From Pseudomonadota bacterium (GTDB taxonomy: Bacteria; Pseudomonadota; Alphaproteobacteria; Rhizobiales; Hyphomicrobiaceae), in assembly GCA_023430315.1 (NCBI GenBank), contig JAEZAW010000269.1, positions 1-9,508 of the forward strand: 9,508 nucleotides of DNA, in the 5' to 3' direction. The position numbers and the translations under genes are program-made. Positions 1 through 5,724 of this stretch are shown one piece after another. Positions within the stretch are counted from its first letter, which is position 1, and every line of letters begins with the position of its first letter. The notes under the pieces were generated by a model that had not been told where the DNA came from, made no database searches, and saw only the letters and a list, made by a program, of their open reading frames with translations.

Positions 1-875
1 CCGGCGAACTGTATGGCCGTCAATTGCTCGCCGAGGAGCAGGACGCCAATGAGAACGACCGTCACCAGCTCCAAACTCACGATGATCGAATAGCGGCCGG
101 CGCTGAGGCGGGGCAGCGCATAGGCGAACGAGGCGATCTGGATGACGCCACCGACGATCGCGATGATGAACAGGCTCTGCCATTCGCCGATGCCGGAAGG
201 CAGACGTGCTCCGAACAGCAGAAACGCGATGGCATAGGCGACGCCGAGCCCGAGATAGATGGCACTCGCGCTGGCAAACGGCGATCCCTGTCGTGTGTAG
301 CGGTAGGCAATGGCGATGTAGACGGCGTAGACGAAGGGCGTCGCCAGCACGCAGATGAGCCCGATCATGTCGGCACTGCCGAGGCTGAGGCTCGGCCAGC
401 CCGCGAGCAGGGCGCCGACGAAGATCAGCCCGACAGCCGCAACCGATGGCCAGCGCACGGGTATAGAGAAGATATAGCGGTCGAGCGCGAGCGTGATGAT
501 CGGATACACGAAGAAGACCGTGATGACGACGCTCGAGGGCACCGTCTGGACCGCGCGGAAATAGGTGTACGTCTGCAGGGCACCGAGCGTCAGAGCATTG
601 AGAAAGAGCCCGCGTCCGGCGTTCGACCATTCGGTTCGGAGGCTCGGGCTCATGTACCACGCAATGGGAATGAGCACCGCAAGCGCGATCCAGTAGCGCC
701 AGAAGAGCACCGACGTCACGTCCATGCCGGCCTGGTAGAGGCCGATCGCGAAGTACGGCACGGTGCCGACGAGCGAAGAGCCGAGCGCGGCAGCGGCTAC
801 GGCACGCGCCTCTCCGCCGGGGGCAGTCTGGGATTGCCCAACCGGGGACTGACCAGCTTTGGTCTGAGCGGACAT
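1..875 (-). CDS. EamA/DMT-family transporter (partial, C-terminus off window)
   Basis: This is an inner-membrane transporter of the drug/metabolite (EamA, RhaT-like) superfamily; the substrate cannot be told from sequence. Reading the minus strand from the ATG at 875, the frame stays open for 291 codons to the window edge with no stop. After a polar N-terminus of about 25 residues there are about nine hydrophobic segments in the usual two-fold EamA arrangement (roughly residues 28-44, 55-74, 88-107, 113-131, 140-159, 167-187, 203-222, 233-252, 263-280). The second half ends with the typical motif around LELVTVVLIGVLLLGEQLT (269-287), so only the tenth helix and tail should be missing. The gene follows the acyl-CoA dehydrogenase on the same strand after 125 bases. 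The start has no clear Shine-Dalgarno site, so it is less certain than the family assignment. Confidence 0.88.
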   Translation of the reverse strand, partial: MSAQTKAGQSPVGQSQTAPGGEARAVAAAALGSSLVGTVPYFAIGLYQAGMDVTSVLFWRYWIALAVLIPIAWYMSPSLRTEWSNAGRGLFLNALTLGALQTYTYFRAVQTVPSSVVITVFFVYPIITLALDRYIFSIPVRWPSVAAVGLIFVGALLAGWPSLSLGSADMIGLICVLATPFVYAVYIAIAYRYTRQGSPFASASAIYLGLGVAYAIAFLLFGARLPSGIGEWQSLFIIAIVGGVIQIASFAYALPRLSAGRYSIIVSLELVTVVLIGVLLLGEQLTAIQFA

Positions 876-891
876 GAGACGAGCCAATTTC

Positions 892-939
892 GGTTATGGC
901 GGCGGATAAGCTCGAAGCAGCAGAACGCCGCTTATAACC
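892..939. other. Imperfect hairpin upstream of the EamA transporter
   Basis: GGTTAT at 892-897 pairs with ATAACC at 934-939, and GCGGCG at 899-904 pairs with CGCCGC at 926-931, with a one-versus-two base internal bulge and a 21-base loop. It lies between the dehydrogenase stop and the transporter start, 17 bases upstream of the transporter ATG. No T-run follows on either strand, so it is not a standard intrinsic terminator. It could be a 5' leader structure or an operator. The minus-strand TTATAA inside it resembles a -10 element but has no good -35 partner. Confidence 0.4.
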
Positions 940-1000
940 TTAGTCCCGGAACAGAGCGATGATGCCTGCTCGCAACCGCAGCAATGGTGATTGCGCTTTC

Positions 1001-2764
1001 TCAGGCCGCAACCAGCTCCGCGACCTCGCGCATCGGCGCCGGATTGTCGCCGAGCAGGAGATCGGCGATCCGATCCTCACCGTGGCCAGCTTCGAGCGCG
1101 AAGGGATCGCGCGCCGCGAGCCGATGATCGAGCACCAGCCGCGACAGCAGCAGGCGACGGGCATCTCCGCGTTGCTTCTGGATGCGGTCAGCCTCCCAGG
1201 CGAGATAGACCGCGCTCGCGACGTGATAGAGCACACTCGTCGCGCGGCGCGCATCGGCTTCGTTGCTCGCCTCGCGGGCAACACGCTGCGCAAAGCCGAT
1301 GGCGGCATCGACATTGCGGCGCAGGCGGTCGCGGAAGGCCACGGGCACACCAGGGCTCTCGTCGATACGTACAGCGAGATCGGCGGCGAGTGCCGCTTCG
1401 GCACTATGCCGGCCAACGGCGCGGGTCAGGGCATCGAGGGCGACGATGTTGCCTGTTCCCTCCCAGATCGAGCCGAGGTGGGCATCGCGCAATAGGCGCG
1501 CGCAGGCGAACTCCTCGACATAGCCGATGCCACCGCGGAACTCGAGTGCATCGCCGGTCATCTTCCGCGCGTCGCGCGTCGAGCGGTACTTGAGAACGGG
1601 CGTCAGCATCCGAACGAGCGCCGCCGCTTCCTGACTACCACCGAGCTCGGCGCGGTCGAGCGCGTCTGCGGTGACGAAGCACATGGAAAGCGCCTGCTCG
1701 AGCGGCAGGATGAGCTTCAAAAGCTGGCGGCGCGCGAGCGGCAGCTCGATGATCCGGCGACCAAAGGCACTGCGGCCGTGCGCCACGGTCAGCGCATCGT
1801 GCAGCGCGCGACGCATGAGCGCCGTCGACTTGACGCCGTTCGAGAGCCGCGACCAGTTGACCATCTCCGCCATCTGCACGCAGCCGCGGTCGAGCTTTCC
1901 CACGGCATAGGCAACGGCACCTTCGAGCTTGATCTCGCCCGAGGCCATGGAGCGCGTGCCGAGCTTGTCCTTGAGCCGCACGATCCGATAGCTGTTCACG
2001 CTGCCATCATCGAGATGGCGCGGCATGAGGAAAAGCCCGACACCGCGCGTGCCGCCAACGGCGCCTTCGGGACGCGCCAGCAGCATGGCGATCTCGGCAT
2101 CGGCGTTCGAGCAGAACCACTTGTCGCCATAGAGGCGCCAGTGGTCGCCTTCCGGCTTGGCGACCGTCGTCAGGCTGCCGACATCCGAGCCGCCCTCCTT
2201 CTCAGTCATGAATTGTGCGCCCTGCGTAAGGCGGCTCATGTCCGTCTCGGTGAGACGGTCGAGGTACTTCGATTTGAGCGCCTCGTCGCCATAGCGCGAG
2301 AGCAGCATCGCCGCGCCGTCCGTTACGTTCAGCGGACAGCCCATACCGAACTCGGCCTGGTTGAAGAGGTAGGTGAAGGCGTGCTTGGCCGCGGCTGGGT
2401 ACGTGCCGGACCAACCGAGAATGCCCTTCCGATGCGACATGGCATGAATGCCGAACTCACCGAAGCCGATGCGCTCGAGCTCCCGGTAGGCGGGGTGATA
2501 CTCGATGTGCTGCACATCATTGCCGAAGCGGTCGCGCGCATGGAGGATCGGCGGATGTCGATCGGCGAGACGAGCGCAATTGTCGAGATGATCCCCGGCG
2601 AGCGCACCGAGGCGGTCGAGATGCGGCTCGATGTGCGCGAGAATATTTGGCGGCAGATGGATGCGCAGCAGATCCATGAGCGAGGGATCCGCGCGGAAGA
2701 AGTTGAGCCCCGTCGTGTCGGGCGCGATCGCGCCGGTACGGGAAGGCGAAGCCGTCGCTGCCAT
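1001..2764 (-). CDS. AidB-like acyl-CoA dehydrogenase
   Basis: This is a flavoprotein of the acyl-CoA dehydrogenase superfamily, predicted to take alpha and beta hydrogens from an acyl-CoA and pass electrons to ETF. It has 587 residues from the chosen ATG at 2764, which has GAGGAG seven bases upstream. A longer frame reaches 2821 but its extra residues are low quality and lack a ribosome site. Family motifs are clear: MTEKEGGSDVG (186-196), RLKDKLGTRS (263-272), GGIGY (411-415) and SIWEGTGNI (432-440), in which Glu435 aligns with the catalytic Glu of MCAD (376). These motifs and the segment HPPILHARDRFGNDV match the AidB subgroup, named for the E. coli alkylation-response protein. The tail after Glu435 (about 150 residues) is longer than in E. 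coli AidB (about 116). The true substrate is unknown. The gene follows the XRE regulator by 74 bases and is probably cotranscribed with it. Confidence 0.9.
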   Translation of the reverse strand: MAATASPSRTGAIAPDTTGLNFFRADPSLMDLLRIHLPPNILAHIEPHLDRLGALAGDHLDNCARLADRHPPILHARDRFGNDVQHIEYHPAYRELERIGFGEFGIHAMSHRKGILGWSGTYPAAAKHAFTYLFNQAEFGMGCPLNVTDGAAMLLSRYGDEALKSKYLDRLTETDMSRLTQGAQFMTEKEGGSDVGSLTTVAKPEGDHWRLYGDKWFCSNADAEIAMLLARPEGAVGGTRGVGLFLMPRHLDDGSVNSYRIVRLKDKLGTRSMASGEIKLEGAVAYAVGKLDRGCVQMAEMVNWSRLSNGVKSTALMRRALHDALTVAHGRSAFGRRIIELPLARRQLLKLILPLEQALSMCFVTADALDRAELGGSQEAAALVRMLTPVLKYRSTRDARKMTGDALEFRGGIGYVEEFACARLLRDAHLGSIWEGTGNIVALDALTRAVGRHSAEAALAADLAVRIDESPGVPVAFRDRLRRNVDAAIGFAQRVAREASNEADARRATSVLYHVASAVYLAWEADRIQKQRGDARRLLLSRLVLDHRLAARDPFALEAGHGEDRIADLLLGDNPAPMREVAELVAA

Positions 2765-2771
2765 TTGCGCG

Positions 2772-2777
2772 CTCCTC
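2772..2777 (-). promoter_or_regulatory. Ribosome binding site deciding the acyl-CoA dehydrogenase start
   Basis: GAGGAG on the minus strand lies seven bases before the ATG at 2764. This supports starting at MAATAS and not at the ATG 57 bases further upstream. Confidence 0.8.
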
Positions 2778-2838
2778 AAATAGAAACGGTGCGCGGCGCT
2801 CGTGCACCGGCACCGCTTCACCTCTTGGTGTATCGCAC

Positions 2839-3309
2839 TCAGTCGGATGGCGTCTCGTATTCGCCGCCTGCCTCGTCGGCGAGCGAGCGCACGAGATCGA
2901 GCACGGACTTGCGCACTTTCGGATCCGTGATGCGCGAGAAAGCCCGGTTGAGCTCCAACCCCTCGCGGCTGCTCAGGAACTCGAAGACGTGACTGTCGGA
3001 TGAGCGCTCGGCGAAGCCCGGCGCTGCGCTCTGGGCGCCGCTGACCGGCGCGTCCTCGTAGAAAAATTGAACGGGCACACCGAGCACCCGCGAAAGCTCG
3101 AACAGGCGGCTTGCGCCGATGCGGTTGATGCCCTTTTCGTACTTCTGCACCTGCTGGAATGTCAGGCCGAGGCGCTCGCCAAGCTTCTCCTGGCTGATGC
3201 CGATCAGCATGCGCTGAAGCCGCACACGGTTGCCCACATGAATATCGACCGGGTTCGGCCGGCGCGTACCCCGCTCCAGCGCTTCGCCGTCGTCCGACGG
3301 ATCAACCAT
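2839..3309 (-). CDS. XRE-family transcriptional regulator, PraR-like
   Basis: This is a 156-residue cytoplasmic DNA-binding regulator. A helix-turn-helix of the lambda-Cro/XRE type spans about residues 22-83. It has the signature SQEKLGERLGLTFQQVQKYE (39-58), followed by KGINRIGASRL and a conserved FFYEDAP (82-88) after the HTH. The pattern PNPVDIHVGNRVR before the HTH and the C-terminal ITDPKVRKSVLDLVRSLA (127-144) match the alphaproteobacterial family that includes PraR of Rhizobium and Azorhizobium, from memory of that family. The C-terminal half may mediate dimerisation. The start has AGGGGGAT upstream with good spacing. It heads a likely bicistronic unit with the acyl-CoA dehydrogenase and diverges from the carboxylase gene at 3580. 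Inverted repeats around its promoter suggest autoregulation. HTH family is certain; orthology to PraR is not. Confidence 0.9.
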   Translation of the reverse strand: MVDPSDDGEALERGTRRPNPVDIHVGNRVRLQRMLIGISQEKLGERLGLTFQQVQKYEKGINRIGASRLFELSRVLGVPVQFFYEDAPVSGAQSAAPGFAERSSDSHVFEFLSSREGLELNRAFSRITDPKVRKSVLDLVRSLADEAGGEYETPSD

Positions 3310-3347
3310 GGCATCCCCCTAAAGAAACTGTCGCGAACCCCAGTCAT

Positions 3348-3366
3348 CCGCATCATGCCTATGCGG
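3348..3366. promoter_or_regulatory. Candidate operator, CCGCAT-N7-ATGCGG dyad
   Basis: A perfect 6+6 inverted repeat with a seven-base spacer lies just downstream of the predicted -10 of the XRE gene, where a repressor would block initiation. The longer arm CCGCATCATG (3348-3357) also has a perfect 10-base inverted partner, CATGATGCGG, at 3409-3418, just upstream of the -35. The promoter is thus enclosed between matching sites. The bound protein is inferred, most simply the XRE regulator itself. Confidence 0.5.
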
Positions 3367-3376
3367 ACGTGCGCAA

Positions 3377-3405
3377 TTCCTAGGTGTGGGCTGTGGCTTC
3401 GTCAA
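3377..3405 (-). promoter_or_regulatory. Predicted promoter of the XRE regulator - acyl-CoA dehydrogenase unit
   Basis: On the minus strand TTGACG (3400-3405) is followed after exactly 17 bases by TAGGAA (3377-3382). The -35 is near consensus; the -10 is weaker. The 5' leader would be about 60 bases. The -10 overlaps one copy of the repeated word AATTCCTA. Confidence 0.55.
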
Positions 3406-3408
3406 CCA

Positions 3409-3418
3409 CATGATGCGG
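3409..3418. repeat. Distal inverted copy CATGATGCGG
   Basis: This is the perfect reverse complement of CCGCATCATG at 3348-3357, 51 bases away, and sits four bases upstream of the -35 of the XRE promoter. It is a candidate second operator half-site for cooperative binding or looping. Confidence 0.5.
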
Positions 3419-3462
3419 TTCGGCTGTTAGTGCCGCACCCGCCTCACAGCGGTTCAGGATGG

Positions 3463-3479
3463 AATTCCTAATTGGGAAT
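3463..3479. promoter_or_regulatory. Candidate operator, ATTCC-N6-GGAAT dyad
   Basis: ATTCC (3464-3468) and GGAAT (3475-3479) form a dyad around TAATTG. The left part repeats the word AATTCCTA found at 3375-3382, 88 bases away, inside the XRE promoter. It lies about 100 bases upstream of the carboxylase start, so a regulator could act on both divergent genes. This is a pattern observation only. Confidence 0.35.
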
Positions 3480-3490
3480 GGAAAGCGACC

Positions 3491-3519
3491 TTGCCGATGC
3501 CCGGACTGCCTCGTAGTTA
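3491..3519 (+). promoter_or_regulatory. Weak candidate promoter of the carboxyltransferase gene
   Basis: TTGCCG (3491-3496) and TAGTTA (3514-3519) are separated by 17 bases in a locally AT-rich stretch. An alternative -10 is TAAAAT at 3518-3523 with a 21-base spacer. Both are weak, and the leader to the ATG would be about 55 bases. Confidence 0.25.
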
Positions 3520-3579
3520 AAATAGCGCAAGAGCAATAAGACGATCGGCGATAGGTCGTCGAGGAAGGGCAGGACGCTC

Positions 3580-5187
3580 ATGGCGAGGCTGAAAACAGCG
3601 ATCAACACCGCCTCGGACGACTATGCGGCGAACCGCGCGGAAATGGCGGCTCTCGTCGCCGACCTCGCGGAGAAGCGCAGCGCCGCCACGGTGGGCGGCC
3701 CCGAGCGCCTGCGTGAACGCCACCTGGCCCGCGGCAAGCTCCTGCCGCGCGACCGCGTGCTCGGACTGATCGACCCCGGCTCGCCGTTCCTCGAGCTCTC
3801 ACAGCTCGCTGCCTATGACATGTACGGCGGCGATATTCACGGTGCAGGTGTCATCACCGGCATTGGCCGCATTGCCGGACGGCTCTGCATGATCGTTTGC
3901 AATGACGCGACCATCAAAGGCGGCACGTACTATCCCCTGACGGTAAAGAAGCACCTCCGCGCGCAGGAGATCGCGTGGGAGAACGGCCTGCCCTGTCTCT
4001 ATCTCGTCGATTCCGGGGGCGCGAACCTGCCGCACTGGACGGATGTCTTCCCCGATCGCGATCACTTCGGTCGCATATTCTTCAATCAGGCGCGCATGTC
4101 GGCGGATGGCATTCCTCAAATCGCCGTGGTCATGGGCTCGTGCACGGCGGGCGGCGCGTACGTGCCAGCCATGTCCGACGAGACCATCATCGTGCGCCGC
4201 CAGGGCACGATCTTTCTTGGCGGGCCACCGCTGGTGAAAGCGGCAACGGGCGAGGATGTTTCGGCAGAGGATCTCGGTGGCGCCGATGTACACACGCGCC
4301 TCTCTGGCGTCGCGGATCACTATGCGCTCAACGATCGCCACGCTCTCGACATTGCGCGCGGCATCATCGGGACGCTTCCGGCGCGCGCGCACGCCCCGGC
4401 GCTAACGCGCGCCTCTGCGCCTCCAGCCTATGATCCGGCAGAGCTGGATGGTGTCGTGCCTGCCTCGCTCATGACGCAGTACGATACTCGCGAGATCATC
4501 GCGCGCATCGTCGACGGCTCGGAGATGCACGAGTTCAAGAAGAACTACGGCACGACGCTGGTCACGGGTTTTGCTCACATCGAGGGTCTGCCCGTCGCGA
4601 TCCTCGCCAACAACGGCATTCTTTACTCGGAGACCGCGCAGAAAGCCGCGCACTTCATAGAGCTTGCCTGCCAGCGCCGGACGCCGCTGCTCTTCCTGCA
4701 GAACATCACGGGCTTCATGGTCGGCCGCGACGCCGAGGTCGGCGGCATTGCGCGGCACGGCGCCAAGATGGTCATGGCCGTCGCCAATGCCGACGTCCCG
4801 AAGATCACGCTGGTCATCGGTGGTAGCTACGGCGCCGGCAACTATGCCATGTGCGGGCGCGCCTACGGTCCACGCTTCCTTTTCACGTGGCCCAATGCAC
4901 GCGTCTCGGTCATGGGCGGGCAGCAGGCCGCAAGCGTGCTCGCGACCGTGCGGCGTGACAACTTGAAGGCCGAGGGAAAGGATTGGTCACAGGCCGAAGA
5001 GGAAGCCTTCAAGCAGCCCATGCTCGATGCCTACGAGCGCCAAGGGCAGCCCTACTATGGCACTGCGCGGCTCTGGGATGACGGCATCATCGCACCCTCC
5101 GAAACGCGGCGCGTCCTCGGCCTTGCGCTCGCCGTGTGCTTCGAGCGGCCCATCGCCGAAACGAAGTTCGGTGTGTTCAGGATGTAG
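3580..5187 (+). CDS. mccB: Methylcrotonyl-CoA carboxylase-type carboxyltransferase (beta) subunit
   Basis: This is the biotin-dependent acyl-CoA carboxylase carboxyltransferase subunit. It moves carboxyl from carboxybiotin to an acyl-CoA, by homology 3-methylcrotonyl-CoA in leucine or isovalerate breakdown. Its 535 residues match the usual size, and all family blocks are intact: ATIKGGTYYPLTVKKHLRAQ (110-129), VDSGGANLP (143-151), VFPDRDHFGRIF (156-167), GSCTAGGAYVPAMSDE (186-201), KAATGEDVSAEDLGGADVH (220-238), NITGFMVG (375-382), GGSYGAGNYAMCGRAYGPR (414-432) and a C-terminal ARLWDDGIIAPSETRRVLGL. The LPHWTDVFPD stretch differs from the LPNQDEVFPD more often seen. AGGA lies five bases before the ATG. 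No biotin-carboxylase/biotin-carrier subunit lies nearby, and the next gene converges 11 bases away, so it looks monocistronic and must rely on a partner elsewhere. Geranyl-CoA or another branched enoyl-CoA remains possible as substrate. Confidence 0.93.
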   Translation: MARLKTAINTASDDYAANRAEMAALVADLAEKRSAATVGGPERLRERHLARGKLLPRDRVLGLIDPGSPFLELSQLAAYDMYGGDIHGAGVITGIGRIAGRLCMIVCNDATIKGGTYYPLTVKKHLRAQEIAWENGLPCLYLVDSGGANLPHWTDVFPDRDHFGRIFFNQARMSADGIPQIAVVMGSCTAGGAYVPAMSDETIIVRRQGTIFLGGPPLVKAATGEDVSAEDLGGADVHTRLSGVADHYALNDRHALDIARGIIGTLPARAHAPALTRASAPPAYDPAELDGVVPASLMTQYDTREIIARIVDGSEMHEFKKNYGTTLVTGFAHIEGLPVAILANNGILYSETAQKAAHFIELACQRRTPLLFLQNITGFMVGRDAEVGGIARHGAKMVMAVANADVPKITLVIGGSYGAGNYAMCGRAYGPRFLFTWPNARVSVMGGQQAASVLATVRRDNLKAEGKDWSQAEEEAFKQPMLDAYERQGQPYYGTARLWDDGIIAPSETRRVLGLALAVCFERPIAETKFGVFRM

Positions 5188-5198
5188 CGGCGGCGCGC

Positions 5199-5585
5199 CT
5201 ACTGCCAGAGCCCCAGCCGGTCCCAATCGGGCTGCGGAATCTCGCGGCCGAGCTGGAACGTAAAGGATGTCGCTTTCATCCAGTCGTTGGTTAGGTCGCA
5301 GGAAAAGCTCAGCACATACCAATGCCCTGCCGACCTCACGGCACCACCGTTGGCCGTGAGCTTCGTGCCGTCGAGCACAGCCGGCCGGAAAATGGATGTC
5401 TTCATGCGATCGGCCTTGCGCAGCGCCGGCTCCCGCCTCACCGTCGCCAACCCACGCAGAATGCAGACTTGATGCGAGCGAAACTCCGGCGTGAGCTTAG
5501 CGAGCGAGTCCTCGAGAGAAGCCGCCGACGCCGCAAGTGGCAGCAAACACCATAGGCCCGCTGCAACTGCGATTCTGCTTTTCAT
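5199..5585 (-). CDS. DUF930 domain-containing exported protein
   Basis: This is a small protein of 128 residues, exported by Sec and probably periplasmic. The N-terminus MKSRIAVAAGLWCLLPLAASA is a typical signal peptide, with likely cleavage after ASA near residue 20 or 21. The start at 5585 is supported by GAGGAG five bases upstream; a longer open frame to 5684 lacks any such support. The mature part has LTPEFRSHQVCILRG and a C-terminal block HWYVLSFSCDLTNDWMKATS followed by F-rich sequence and DWDRLGLW. I recognise this as the DUF930 pattern, known mainly from Hyphomicrobiales and of unknown function. Two cysteines (in HQVCIL and SFSCDL) could form a disulfide. The gene is alone between convergent mccB and the upstream pdxA-like gene, 139 bases away. 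Confidence 0.8.
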   Translation of the reverse strand: MKSRIAVAAGLWCLLPLAASAASLEDSLAKLTPEFRSHQVCILRGLATVRREPALRKADRMKTSIFRPAVLDGTKLTANGGAVRSAGHWYVLSFSCDLTNDWMKATSFTFQLGREIPQPDWDRLGLWQ

Positions 5586-5590
5586 TGCCC

Positions 5591-5596
5591 CTCCTC
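5591..5596 (-). promoter_or_regulatory. Ribosome binding site deciding the DUF930 gene start
   Basis: GAGGAG five bases upstream of the ATG at 5585 marks the start directly before the signal peptide. Confidence 0.8.
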
Positions 5597-5606
5597 GATC
5601 CCCTCG

Positions 5607-5634
5607 CCGCAGGCAATGAGCGTCACGCCTGCGG
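5607..5634. repeat. Perfect 8-bp inverted repeat in the DUF930 gene leader
   Basis: CCGCAGGC (5607-5614) and GCCTGCGG (5627-5634) flank a 12-base centre, 22 to 49 bases upstream of the DUF930 ATG. It could be an operator or an RNA hairpin. It has no T-run, so it is unlikely to be the terminator of the upstream pdxA-like gene. Confidence 0.45.
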
Positions 5635-5724
5635 AATCCACTCCAGCACATAAACCGTGCCGAAGTATGGAGACAGGCGGGCACACGGGACGCACACGCG
5701 CACAGGGCGCATGGTCCTTGCTTT

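Noticed and set aside
24..962. Long plus-strand open frame opposite the transporter gene
   Set aside because: It is highly charged and low complexity (rich in Arg, Asp, Glu), which is how the opposite strand of a hydrophobic GC-rich membrane gene reads. The minus strand encodes a clear EamA protein.
1778..2992. 404-codon plus-strand frame opposite the acyl-CoA dehydrogenase
   Set aside because: It is an antisense shadow in GC-rich DNA. It has no family motifs, and it runs through the intergenic gap into the regulator gene.
5586..5684. Extended start for the DUF930 gene
   Set aside because: The extra 33 residues would bury the signal peptide internally. The ATG at 5585 has an ideal ribosome site.
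5680..5724. Terminator of the PdxA-like gene in the alternating CG/CA stretch
   Set aside because: Only a four-base stem can be formed and no T-run follows on the minus strand. I cannot locate this operon's terminator.
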